This document shows, one piece after another, positions 22,350 to 32,773 of a stretch of DNA of 64,000 nucleotides. The notes under the pieces were generated by a model, which saw only the letters and a program-made list of their open reading frames with translations, searched no databases and had not been told where the DNA came from. This stretch comes from Argentina anserina (taxonomy: Eukaryota > Streptophyta > Magnoliopsida > Rosales > Rosaceae). Each line of letters begins with the position of its first letter. Position 1 is the first letter of the stretch. Position numbers and translations under genes: made by a program. The stretch is from NCBI RefSeq assembly GCF_933775445.1, contig NC_065878.1:20286395-20350394 (forward strand), read 5' to 3'.

Positions 22350-22485
22350 GGGCATCTCCAATGGAGATGTCAAATAACTTGTGTCACATTTGATTTTGGC
22401 ATATGAGGTGTCAAAGTCAAATTTAACAAAATTTTGCTCCAATGGATGTGTTATAATTTGAATATTATTTTATCAATTTGACATA

Positions 22486-22565
<80 letters not shown>

Positions 22566-22754
22566 CAAAGGGAAATAGTAAAAAATTAAAAGACATGAGT
22601 GGTTTGATATGTTAAATTTGACATAAAGAAGTCATTAGTCAAATCCACCTATTACCATATGTATATGGCTATTCGGTTGGAGAATAGGGCTTAATGTAAA
22701 AAAAAAGCCGTTGGGCTGACATGTCCAAAATAACTAATGGACTAGAGATGTTCT
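22350..22754. mobile_element. Possible MITE with degenerate terminal inverted repeats
   Basis: Left end GGGCATCTCCAATGGA and right end, read in reverse, AGAACATCTCTAGTCCA are imperfect inverted copies. Interior blocks such as ATTTGACA recur in both orientations. The CATCTCCAATGG end type is common in plant MITEs. I could not find a clean TSD. The interior carries a long GA microsatellite. Confidence 0.4.
22488..22560. repeat. (GA)n microsatellite
   Basis: About 73 bp of GA/AG units with single G interruptions near 22517 and 22533. Likely polymorphic. Confidence 0.95.
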
Positions 22755-23892
22755 AAGGCATGTCTTGTAATCCTTCATAAAAAAAACTCCTAAACGGGTA
22801 AACAGGCAAAATACATCTATCATACAATACTTTAAAATCGGTTGGCTTCGATAATTTATGTGTCTATATGATAGTTTCAGAAATTAATAAACCTTAATTC
22901 TCAGTGGAGAAAAATTCATATACTCTTCTTAAAATTTTGCCTTATAAAAAATAGACTTGCTTGAGAAAATTGGTTAAGACGTTATCTATGCCCACAACTG
23001 TTTCCACTTTATAATGCCCGGCCTGCGTTCTCCTAGTCAACTTCTCCCATTCCAGTGTCGTCTTCATCTTCACTACCTGTATCACCGGCAACCTCCTCAT
23101 TCTCTTGGCGGAGCTACTCATGTGCTCTTGCAGTAATTTATTTTCCTTTTCACTCACCTGCACAAGTACACCATATTAGACCCAAACTAAAAAAAAAGTA
23201 ATTCTATGCAAGGTCAAGAACCAATTGGAGCTGGCTCCAGATTATGGATTACAACGTCAATGCTCTGAAACAATATTCACTTGCAACAGAACAAAAATAT
23301 GGAAGCGAGTTGGTACTCTGTACTGACCACTCTTGGTGCTTCCTTCCCCACTAGTTTCCTCTAGTGATGCTCAATTGCTTTTGTGCAGGCTTCAATTGCA
23401 TTGCCTAGGACTGTTATACCTTGTTCCTGACAAACAAAGAACAGAAATCAAGAATTTCATTAGCAAAGAAACCAGTGACAGACCATTGCATGCTGTATTC
23501 AAGTGAGAATAGAGGAATTCAATGATATAAATCAAAATACAATAGCAGTTTAAAGACATAACTGAGCTTATTGCCATAAGCACATCAATCGCAGCTTACT
23601 GCTAAACATTCAAGATTGAATGTGCAGATAAGAACATTGAAATGGATAAACCAGCCAATAACAAACTCTTTTTGAAGAACATAGAAACGTGCAACATATG
23701 GTAAATCAAATAAAGTAATTACACAAGTGCAGAGTTAAAGCGAGCGAAAAGTTCTGAACGTCCAAGCAGACAACAAACAAGTGCATGTTGTCTATTTATA
23801 TAGGAGGGGAAGTCATTTCACTCTCCATGCATGCCCTCTCTTGGGTAAAAGTCGTGTAAATTTACTAAATCGGTATACTGAAGAGCACTGGT
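22755..23892. other. Intergenic region with an unrecognised coding-like fragment
   Basis: On the minus strand 23163-22985 reads QVSEKENKLLQEHM then KMKTTLEWEKLTRRTQAGHY after a CAG that could be an acceptor. A second piece near 23440-23375 reads EQGITVLGNAIEACTKAIEHH before a stop. The two look like exons of a decayed gene, with a GT following the second piece. I do not recognise the family, and there is no convincing full frame. Confidence 0.3.
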
Positions 23893-23974
23893 GTCGATAT
23901 GTCCGAGTGGTTAAGGAGACAGACTCGAAATCTGTTGGGCTTTGCCTGCGCAGGTTCGAATCCTGCTGTCGACG
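23893..23974 (+). tRNA. tRNA-Ser (anticodon CGA)
   Basis: Class II tRNA of 82 nt. Acceptor GTCGATA/TGTCGAC, D-arm GTCCGAGTGGTTAAGGAGAC, anticodon stem CAGA/TCTG with loop CTCGAAA (CGA at 23926-23928), long variable arm TTGGGCTTTGCCTGC, and T-arm GCAGG TTCGAAT CCTGC. Discriminator G, as in Ser tRNAs. A T-rich stretch (CCCCTTTTCATTTTTT) follows for Pol III termination. Confidence 0.96.
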
Positions 23975-24089
23975 CCATACCCCTTTTCATTTTTTGCCTC
24001 TTGTAATGTTCGATCCGCATTTCTGTGTTTTATCTCAGTTTCCGTTAACAGTTTTGTCAATCGTATAAGAAGAGGCAACTGTTTGTGTT

Positions 24090-24607
24090 GAGCCTCATTG
24101 ACTCATTATAAAGACCTTCAAGGAGCTAATAGATCATTTTGCATATTAAACTATGAGCTACCAGGCAAAGACGGTGATAAGGAAAACGTACATGATATGA
24201 AGGTGAAAATTAAGTCAAATACAATGACATGTTATGACCTGAGTATTTGTTTGTTTTTGTGAACATACGAACAGAACTATCTACTTAGGAACTACAAAGT
24301 TTGTGTTAGGATCCATCACTCCAAAAACGCGTTAGAACAGCAAGGTGGCTAAGCAGTTGTGTTACAGGCAAAGCTACAAGATGCTGATGATATAGACCTC
24401 TCAACTCTATCGCCAGCTGGGTTAATTCAGAACGCAGAGACTTCTGTATCGGGACAAAGACGAGTTGTTTCGGTATTTAGCAACAGTTTCCACAAAACGT
24501 TTTAAGTCTACCAGAAGATGGCTGCTAATGCGAGCTGATAAAGCCCTAGTTGCAGCAGTAGAAAAGGGGAGTGCCACAAACTTTCCTACCTCACTTGAAA
24601 GACAAAC
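24090..24607. repeat. 3' flank duplicate A of the MINPP-type locus
   Basis: This segment shares ordered blocks with 27020-27480: TATAAAGACC, AAACTATGA-CTACCAGGCAAA, CTCTCAACTC-ATC, TTTCGGTATT-A, GAAGATGG, and AAAAGGGGAGTGCCACAAACTTTCC-ACCTCA followed by GACAAACTACAATTC. It lies just beyond the stop codon of the MINPP-type pseudogene. Confidence 0.7.
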
Positions 24608-26583
24608 TACAATTCACTGCAGCTAGCATCATTCCCCTTACTGGTTGCAGGCTTCTGCTCTTGCTGTCCTTTTATATTGCAAACTGCATTGTAGTCATGC
24701 TTCAAGTGAGGAGCAACTACTTTTTCCTGGTGAAACACGAATTGTAAGATTAGCATAATGCGACACAATATCAGTAAATACTGGTGCAGGTAAAAAACAG
24801 TACCTTGAAAACATCAAGTGGACAAAGGTTGGAACCATCACAACCCTGCAAGGCAAAACACAAAATGTCAATACATATAACGAAATTGACAGAGGTATAC
24901 TGATAGTATTTGTTCCCAAAACAGCTAACCGTGGTCTGGCACTAAAACTGGAGTGCAAGAAAATAATGACATTTTTGAATTACTGTCTGCACGTGAAACC
25001 GCTGAAGAAAATAATGAGAGTTTAATCATCCCAAATAGTGATGTCTATACATGCACGCCCATTTGTAATATTCAGGTTGAAACCATCAGAATCACATTAT
25101 GTCAACGAGGGGGTGGTAACACTACAATTTGATGTATCATACATTCATTTTTGAATGCTAATTCATCCGGCAGTACCTCAGAGGGGCTGAAAAGCGCACA
25201 AGCTTGATTAGTTATATTCAATAAGGATGCCTCCTGCCAAATTAAAAACAAACAAATCATAGTCATTTTTCAAACTTTACTACAGGAATAATTAATTCAC
25301 AAGTCTAAATTCGGCTTATACAATATGTTCGCGTTTAAAAGAAGAAAGTGATTAACTACCTGTTTGCAGAGAAACCAGAGGGAAGCCATGTCCTGCTTGT
25401 AAAGCTCAACTTGTAACGCCGTTTTATTGCAGAAGTAATTTCACCAAAGACTGGTTCCTTAAGCTTATCGACAGATGGCTCTTGACTGTTCCGATAGCTC
25501 TGCATACATGAATCTACATCAGCACAACATTGCAGATGTATTATAAAAATAAAGATTATAGAACACCAAGTACTGTTTAACCAATCACACCAGCCAATGG
25601 TCCATAATCAGAGTTTATGTTTATGCATGTGTCTTATCTACAAAAGAAAATTGATCAAATCAGCATGTACCTTGTAGTTATCGCAACAATCATGAAACCT
25701 CAGCACTATATCATTTGCCTGGCTTTCACTGGTTACAGCAAAAGCTTGATGTTTTCCTGGCCCAAGATTTCCTTTGCCACTGAACAACCCCATGCCGAAT
25801 GCCACCGCACTGGCTGACGCCCGAGGGATCTGCCAAGTTAATAATTAAATATGATCCATAAATACATATGTTCTTAGCGTTCTGAAAGGCAGAGACATAA
25901 TTTACTTTGCTGTTTAAAGAGTCACCAATGATTACAGTCAGTGGCAGCTTTTCATAGGAAAAATGGCCAACCTAATTACACAGCTCTAGTGGAGTACTGA
26001 AAGCTTCTAAAACAAAGCTGCTGATGGCAGTAATTATAGTCGAATGTGTTTATAAGTGTCAATGCAGCTTACCTGAGAAGACTTGATGGGATAAACATTT
26101 GGATGGTAATCTTCGTCAAACAGACTCTGAAACCTTTCTCTAGTCCCAACTCCCAGCTCATAGAGCTCCTCCTCCCCTTGGACAGTCAATTGTCCATCGT
26201 TTCGTTTCCCCTTCCAAGGCGATTCCCATTCCTTTAACCATTCAGGAACCTTTTCCAAAGGCTGTTTCTGCTCTTCTGCTTCCTTAACCAACGAAGCCAG
26301 ACGAAGCGCCAGATTGTCCAACTCCTTCATCCTTTTCTCCGTCGGAAAACGAGTTCCATGCCTTGCCTGTGAAAATAACCACATCAGCAATGTTAAAATC
26401 TTATCCCAACTCTAAAAATCCAGCAAGGTAATCTCAATCCTAAGCTATTTACTAGCTGAATCAACTTGCGCATCGAATTTCACAAAGAAAATTACCACAA
26501 GATTCAAGTGAATGGGAATGCAGCCGTCTGGAACCTCAGAGGCCACAAATGAATTGCCGGCGACGTCATTAACGGCGCCGTAC
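24608..26583 (-). pseudogene. Multiple inositol polyphosphate phosphatase (MINPP/phytase) pseudogene
   Basis: Exon-like blocks on the minus strand are 26583-26496 (YGAVNDVAGNSF...IPIHLNLV), 26366-26073 (ARHGTRFPTEKRM...YPIKSSQ), 25829-25671 (IPRASASAVAFGMGLFSGKG), 25499-25360 (EPVFGEITSAIKRRY), 25233-25177 (EASLLNITNQACALFSPSE), 24845-24804 (GCDGSNLCPLDVFK) and 24726-24608 (ends ASCSEL, stop). They have GT-AG borders. The histidine-phosphatase motif RHGTR is intact. Broken features: no first exon with start codon or signal peptide, a single-base loss before KQDMASLWFLCKQ in the 25499-25360 exon, and absence of the large exon that should follow SPSE and carry the HAE proton-donor motif. Intact relatives release phosphate from inositol phosphates in the secretory path. 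This copy should be inactive. Confidence 0.86.
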
Positions 26584-27019
26584 CTGCCACACGAAACACA
26601 TCCATCAACTACTTCCTTCACAATTCACAATTTCACTATTCAAACATCCCTAAGTTGATCTCAGATTATATACAGAAGAATACAAATCAAAAAACTTAAT
26701 CCACCGAGCTCTAAATGAAGCTCGGAAGCAAATGTAGCTATGAAATCTATTTAAGGCCCAATTCTCCGGTCGTTCGTTTCTCTCTGGAAGAGCTTTACAC
26801 TATCTATGCTCGAGTCTTTTCGAACATTTCCCATTAACACATTTTTATCAATCATATACGTCTCTGCTATTATTCTGACGATTAAAATAGTTGTACAAGA
26901 ATTGAGGAATGCAAAATGTAGCTATGGAGTTTTCAGGTTGAAGCCCGAGAATGAGCGGCAGGCCAGTGTTACACACACTGCTACAACATAGTCTCATTGA
27001 TCTCTAGTTGTAAGAGACC

Positions 27020-27480
27020 TCGAACTAAGGCACACTTGAAGGTAGGTTGAGCAATGAGCTTTGATTAGTAGATTTTGCTGATAGTAAAGCTATAAAGACC
27101 ATGAAGGGACGAACAGATTTTAGATATCTAAACTATGATCTCCCAGGCAAAACAGGATAAGAAGATCATGTACGTTTTACTCTTCACAACATATAGTTGC
27201 AGGTGTCGATTTGTGTAGGATAACTAGGACTCATCTCTCCAAAAGCACGTTAGAGTAAAAACAGTGTTAGGAGCCAAGATACAAGTGCCAATGAAAGAAA
27301 ACTCTCAACTCCATCACCGACGAGTTCTTTCGGTATTAAGAACATTTTCAACAAAACCTTCAAGTCTCCTAGAAGATGGCAACCACTGAGACATGTTAAA
27401 GCCAGAGTTTCAGAAGTGGAAAAGGGGAAAAAGAGTGCCACAAACTTTCCAACCTCATGGAACGACAAACTACAATTCGT
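27020..27480. repeat. 3' flank duplicate B of the MINPP-type locus
   Basis: A second, diverged copy of 24090-24607. It ends where the coding part of a second MINPP gene would begin, but no coding exons follow. It is the stump of a tandem duplicate. Confidence 0.68.
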
Positions 27481-28056
27481 CGTGGGTATCATCATTCCTC
27501 TTTGAGAAAAGCAAACGGAACAGTTGATAGTTTTATGATCATGGCATTTTGGATATGTTTCTTAGTTTCATTTATTTATTTTGGGTATAAATCTGATGTT
27601 TTCTTTGAATTATTTGTGTTTCCAGATGTTATCTCAATCCCAAAAACAAATGGGAATTTCCGTCTCCTTTATGACACAAATGGCCGGTTCCGTCTCCTTT
27701 GTTTGTTTGTTTTTTTGAGCTACATCACTTGAACAGAAACTGCAATTAAAGCTTAGAGTCAATGGAAAAGAACTGCACTTGTATCATTGTTTATCACTCC
27801 CTGAATTCACAGTTTATTTCAAGTTCTATCGTTACCTGCATAATGCATATTAAATGTGGAAATCATTAAGTTATGTACTTATGTGTGCATAGAGTACTCT
27901 GTACTCTCACTAGAAAGAAAATGTGTAAATGGAGTAAAATAAACAGGCTACCAGCCAGAAGCAAACATTATCCTAAGGTGGTAAATGTAGGTAAATATTA
28001 ACTTTTTGTACAGAAGTACATTCATCTGATATCTTCAGCATGTTGATACTCTTCTG
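27481..28056. other. Intergenic region, no gene seen
   Basis: AT-rich sequence between the duplicate flank and the RPS4 relic. A short ORF at 27457-27732 has hydrophobic stretches but no recognised similarity. Confidence 0.4.
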
Positions 28057-28447
28057 CAGTTTAAACTATGCAAAGTTCGGTCAGAAGAATATCCCCTACA
28101 TTTAACACTTCTGAAAGGCCAATGACACCATCAAGCTTGACCTAGAAACCAATAAGATCACTGACTTCATTAAGTTTGATGTTGGGAATGTGGTCATGGT
28201 CACTGGTGGAAGGAACAGGGGGCGTGTTGGTGTCATCAAGAACAGGGAGAAACACACAGAGAAGTTTTGAGACCATCCACGTACAGGACTCAACTGGTCA
28301 TGAGTTTGCAACCCGTTTGGGAAATGTGTTCACCATTGGCAAGGGAACAAAGCCAGTGTTGAGTCTGCCCAAGGGAAGAGGTATTAAGCTATCGATCATT
28401 AAGAAGGACAGAAAGAGGCAAACTGCTCAACAAGCACCAGCCGCATA
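28057..28447 (+). pseudogene. RPS4: Cytosolic ribosomal protein S4 (eS4) pseudogene, 3' part
   Basis: Matches the C-terminal half of eS4: KLCKV and FGQKNIPYI in shifted frames near 28065-28110, then [78 protein letters not shown], ending TAQQAPAA and a stop at 28445-28447. A one-base insertion after NREKH changes frame near 28255. The 5' part up to about 28110 is collapsed. All of it lies in one block without introns, as expected of a processed copy or a decayed gene end. Not functional. Confidence 0.9.
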
Positions 28448-29039
28448 ACTCTGAGTAGTTTCAAATTTTGATTCTCTTGTTCAGTGCTTGGACCAACGCG
28501 CAATGAAATTTTATATGCAGAGCTTCTTGAATGTCATTATCTCACTCCTTATGGATCTTTAAGGTCTACCTCAGCTCAATATAAGTGAACTAGTGTTCTG
28601 AGTTATCAGGACCAAGAATAGCAGATGGTTGCTACTGTAGAACAATTTCAGTGGCCTTCGGTTGTAAACAGGCACCGTTTGATATTTTGGTACAATATGC
28701 GAATGTTATGGCCGAGCCGCAGAAGAAAAGGCTTTTCAATTTTTTCTATCAGAGATTTTGCATCCTGTTTGTTGGTGTTTTCATATACCAATATTGCAAA
28801 TGAGAAGTTGAGAAGAAAGGCCAACCTCCACCAGAGAATAACAGTAAAAGATCAAGCATTGATTAAAAACAAATCACCAGTTCATTAGGTGCTACATTTA
28901 AATGACTTCCACAAAACTTTTGCGCACTAGACTTAAAAAACTACCAAAAGTTACTAACCAGAAAGTCAAAAACTCATGAACTAGAACCAACAAGAGAAAG
29001 TTTGAGACTGGTAACCCTGAACAAAAAGTGACGATTGGC
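28448..29039. other. Intergenic region, no gene seen
   Basis: Possible former 3' UTR of the RPS4 copy followed by the 3' flank of ferritin on the opposite strand. The ORF at 28625-28888 has no recognised similarity. Confidence 0.4.
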
Positions 29040-30957
29040 TCATAACGCAGCAACCTCATCATGTAGTAGCATCTGATCGAAGTGCCAAACCCCTGAGATG
29101 CACATAAAGAATTGTATGGATTAAAGTACGTCACATATTGGAATGTATAAAAGACGCTAAACTAAGATCCATAAATATCTCAGTGAAACTGAATTGCCGG
29201 TGCCTACCATGTCCTTTACCAACCCTCCTGAGTTGAGCTACATACTCTGAGATCTTCTTGATTGCCTCCACCTAAAAAAAGTAGGGAGATAATGAACATC
29301 ATGATCCAATAGCCCTATAATCAAACTCATGATAAACAGGGAGAGGCGTCAGGAATTACCTGCTCAGCCAAAAACTCGCTTTCAACAAAATCAGATAGTT
29401 GCACATCTTTGTTCTTGTCAGCGACCTGTCAGATATAACCTTGTTAGGAAGTAGCAAATGGAGATCCATCAATCTAAACGGTCCCATGTTATCAACTAGT
29501 TAGAAACTATTACTAATCATCAGTTGGTCCAAACGACCTAAGCGAGCAGTAAAGAAAAGATGACTTACATGGTGCAAATTCAGCAGCTTTTCATTTGTCA
29601 ATTTCTCTAGAGACAATGCAAGCTCCATTGCTACATCAAAATGAGGCCAGAATTAAAGCTAACAAAAAAAACACAATAAACATACAACATTACAGTAACC
29701 CTTGAAAAAATGGTCAATTATAAAGCAAACCAAGTTTAAGGCCAGGCCCTTCTCTTGTTAGTTTGTTGTTTTTATACGTGTATAATCCAAACACACTTGG
29801 CTGACATGTATCAGGTATCCACCTTTTTCATTCAAACCCTTGTATATCACATATGAGGACATTAAAGATCTCATGCATCAACGAAACACCACAAATACAT
29901 AAAAGTGAAGCCCAATATAACTCACCATATAAAGCATCTCCCTTCTCAGCATGATCAAACTCAGAGACAGGCATCAATATTGATTGCAATTTCACTCTTC
30001 CACCGCGCTTATTCTGTGTTACCAAAAACACAAATTTAGTTCAACAACTCAGAAATCAAACTAGAAACACATACAGATCATCAAAAACACTCAAAACTAA
30101 TCAAAATACCTGATATTCCATCAATTTCTCCGCATGACCCCTCTCTTCCTCACTCGACTCCTTGAAAAACCTGCACACAACAAAACCATCAACATCCAAC
30201 TCACAGTAAACAAAACACTCAAATGAGTTCCGAGAGTTTCAAAGACATTACTTGGCCAGGCCCCTGAGTGCCACATTGTCCCTGTCGAAATAGGCATACA
30301 TTGCATGGTACACATACGAAACGTTGTACTCCACACTAAAATTCCACCAAACAACCCAATGAAATCGTCAGCGAACATAGCACAATTGAACTTAATAAGC
30401 AAAGCTCACAGACACGCCCAATTTCATTACTTCCAACACTCAAAACAGATCAAAATTGCATCACACACCAATACACAGATACAAAAATCCTCAAATTAAT
30501 TCACCAAAACTATAAACACTATAATTCAATAGCTATAAAGTCACATTTCATTTCGAAAATTTAGAAACACGAATATATGGCAGAGATAAGCAAAAACTCA
30601 CTTGATCTGTTCATTAATAGCAGCCTCGCTATCCTCACTGTACTTCTGGCGAGCCAGAGAGACCTGAGGGAGAGTAGGAACGAGATCCAGCTCCTTCTTC
30701 ACCTCCTCAAACGGCTCGAAAACCACACCGGTCAGCGGCCGGTTGCTCGCGCTCTTCGCCGCCGCGCAGACCACGCTCCCGATGTCATTCCTCGCCGGCG
30801 ATGACCGGATAGACACGAACAGAGACGTCGACGAGTTTAGCGTAGCGGCAGGGTAGGAAATCGAGGAAGGAGAAGACGACAGCGGAGCGGAGGAGAGAGC
30901 CAGGGTCTCGCTGCGAGTCGTCCACAGAGACGACGCCGGAGAAGCCTTGAGAAGCAT
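29040..30957 (-). CDS. FER: Plastid ferritin
   Basis: Eight exons on the minus strand: 30957-30602, 30335-30252, 30170-30110, 30013-29926, 29630-29569, 29425-29360, 29271-29208, 29092-29040. The phases join to 834 nt, 277 residues. Residues 1 to about 65 are a Ser-rich, acid-poor plastid transit peptide. The extension peptide follows ([20 protein letters not shown]). The four-helix ferritin core runs [100 protein letters not shown], ending [21 protein letters not shown]. Ferroxidase ligands (Glu in [11 protein letters not shown], and the Gln/Glu sites on the later helices) are present. It stores iron in plastids and limits oxidative damage. The intron number matches plant ferritins. An IDRS-like box upstream suggests iron-controlled transcription. 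Closest relatives by neighbourhood are FER4/FER3. Confidence 0.96.
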
Positions 30958-31001
30958 GGTGGTGATTTTCAGAGAGGGAATTAGGGTTGAATCGAAGAAT
31001 C

Positions 31002-31040
31002 GAAGAAGAAGAAGAAGAAGAAGAAGAAGAAGAAGAAGAG
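31002..31040. repeat. (GAA)n microsatellite in the ferritin leader
   Basis: About 13 GAA units (TTC on the ferritin sense strand), 45-80 bp upstream of the start codon, within the presumed 5' UTR. Confidence 0.95.
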
Positions 31041-31164
31041 GCGTGTGTGGTTGTGGAGGTGAAATGAGGTTTAGTGTAGTGGATTATAAGGGTGGCTGAG
31101 GAGTGTGGTGGCCTTCGGATGTGGAGCATCTGGACGGCGGAGATTGAGTGGTGAGACTGAGCGC

Positions 31165-31178
31165 GTGGCGGGCTTGTG
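31165..31178 (-). promoter_or_regulatory. IDRS-like iron-dependent element of the ferritin promoter
   Basis: On the ferritin sense strand the box reads CACAAGCCCGCCAC, about 210 bp before the ATG. The plant ferritin iron-dependent regulatory sequence is CACGAGNCCNCCAC as I remember it. Only position 4 differs (A for G), so 11 of 12 fixed positions match. Known IDRS boxes mediate repression at low iron through PYE/bHLH121-type factors. Distance and orientation fit. Confidence 0.7.
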
Positions 31179-31796
31179 GCTAAGTTCGTTTTTCAAAGGA
31201 AATATCTTGTATTCGGGTCGTTTTTTGGTCCATTTTTGGCGTTGAAAATGGTCGGGAATTACGGGTTTGCCTTTTTTGTGGCCAAGAGAAAGTTAGAGGA
31301 TTTTTCCTATTTTTGGTACTTGATAATTATGAAGAGTTCAATTCTGGGTCGGACACTCCGGCTTATATGGTATTGTCGGAATCTTTGGGAAACTGATAAA
31401 AATCATCAACTGCATATCTGAAATGAATTGTATAAAAGTTATAATAATAAAAGATTAGTCTATACGTACAATTATGTGCTTATGGCTTAACAATCGTACT
31501 GACCGATGAAATTTTAGGGAGCAGAAAAAATAAGAAACTTTTTTATGGAAGTAATAAGAAATTTTTTGAAGATCACATTTATTGAATACCGCCCTAGTTT
31601 ATTTGAGAAATTATCAAATATATCAATGATACAAATTTGGGTAATGGTGATGCGATTTGTTGAAGACATCGAACTCATTGATAAGTTCACACGCACAATA
31701 ATTTACTACTCTTTATCTTTAATTGCATGATAGTGATAAAATTTAACAAATGCAAGGCGCTCGACTCTTGAGACTCATATCATATCCGCTCCTGCT
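31179..31796. other. Distal ferritin promoter and intergenic region
   Basis: No further gene seen. Two overlapping short ORFs at 31514-31730 are AT-rich chance frames. Confidence 0.4.
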
Positions 31797-32773
31797 TAAA
31801 TAGTAGAGTTTTTTTCACCAACAGTCCCTCAACTCTGGTGTACCTACCAATGTGATACCTCAACTCTTAATCGTACCAATGTGATACCCACACTCTAGTA
31901 TTGCTATCATTGAAGTACTTCCGTCAGTTTTTTTCAACTTTTCCGTTATCTTGGTGACGTGGCAGGTACGTGAGGCCCACAAAGAGGGTTAAAAGACAAA
32001 ATTAACCTCATCTGAGAGGAGCAATGTTTTTCCCGCCCTTTACCTTGAGAAAGACACCCAACAATTCCAATTTTGGCGCCAATTTTCACTCCCTACTCCT
32101 TAATTTGTGTCTAATATCTAAACTAAAGAACTACCGCCAACCAGTCGACCACAATCTGATAAAACCTAGATCAATCTCATTTTCTATTTTTACCCTAGCA
32201 CTTGTTAAACTAACAGAATAAATATATAAATTTATATGGAACATCTCATTTCCACAATCTTATAACGAATATTGAATTTCGTTAAGTTATGTGTTTTTAT
32301 ATTCTTATGAGATTGTGGAAATGAGATGTTCCATATAAATTTATATATTTATTCTGTTAGTTTAACAAGTGCTAGGGTAAAAATAGAAAATGAGATTGAT
32401 CTAGGTTTTATCAGATTGTGGTCGACTGGTTGGCGGTAGTTTTTTAGTTTAGATAAGAGACACAAATTAAGGAGTAGAGAGGGAAAATTGGCGCCAAAAT
32501 TGGAATTGTTGGGTGTCTTTCTCAAGGTAAAGGGCGGGAAAAACATTGCTCCTCTCAGATGAGGTTAATTTTGTCTTTTAACCCTCTTTGTGGGCCTCAC
32601 GTATCTGCCACGTCACTAAGATAACGGAAAAGTTTAAAAAAATTAACGGAAGTACTTCAATGATAGCAATACTAGAGTCTGGGTATCACATTGGTACGAT
32701 TAAGAGTTGAAGTATCACATTGGTAGGTACACCAGAGTTGAGGGACTGTTGGTGAAAAAAACTCTAAATAGTA
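31797..32773. mobile_element. Long foldback Mutator-like element with 9-bp TSD
   Basis: The element 31806-32764 (959 bp) is flanked by TAAATAGTA at 31797-31805 and 32765-32773. It is almost entirely an inverted repeat: arms of about 455 bp with a spacer of about 50 bp centred at 32285. Positions in the two arms sum to 64570, and sequence agreement is near-perfect apart from a few changes (for example around 32100 against 32455). Ends are GAGTTTTTTTCACCAACAG and its reverse. A 9-bp TSD and long terminal inverted repeats point to a non-autonomous Mutator-like element. Mirror ORFs at 32024-32221 and 32349-32546 are products of the symmetry, not genes. Confidence 0.92.

Noticed and set aside
30598..30804. 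Plus-strand ORF over ferritin exon 1
   Set aside because: It is antisense to the transit peptide and extension peptide of ferritin.
32024..32546. Pair of identical 65-residue ORFs on opposite strands
   Set aside because: They are mirror images produced by the arms of the foldback element.
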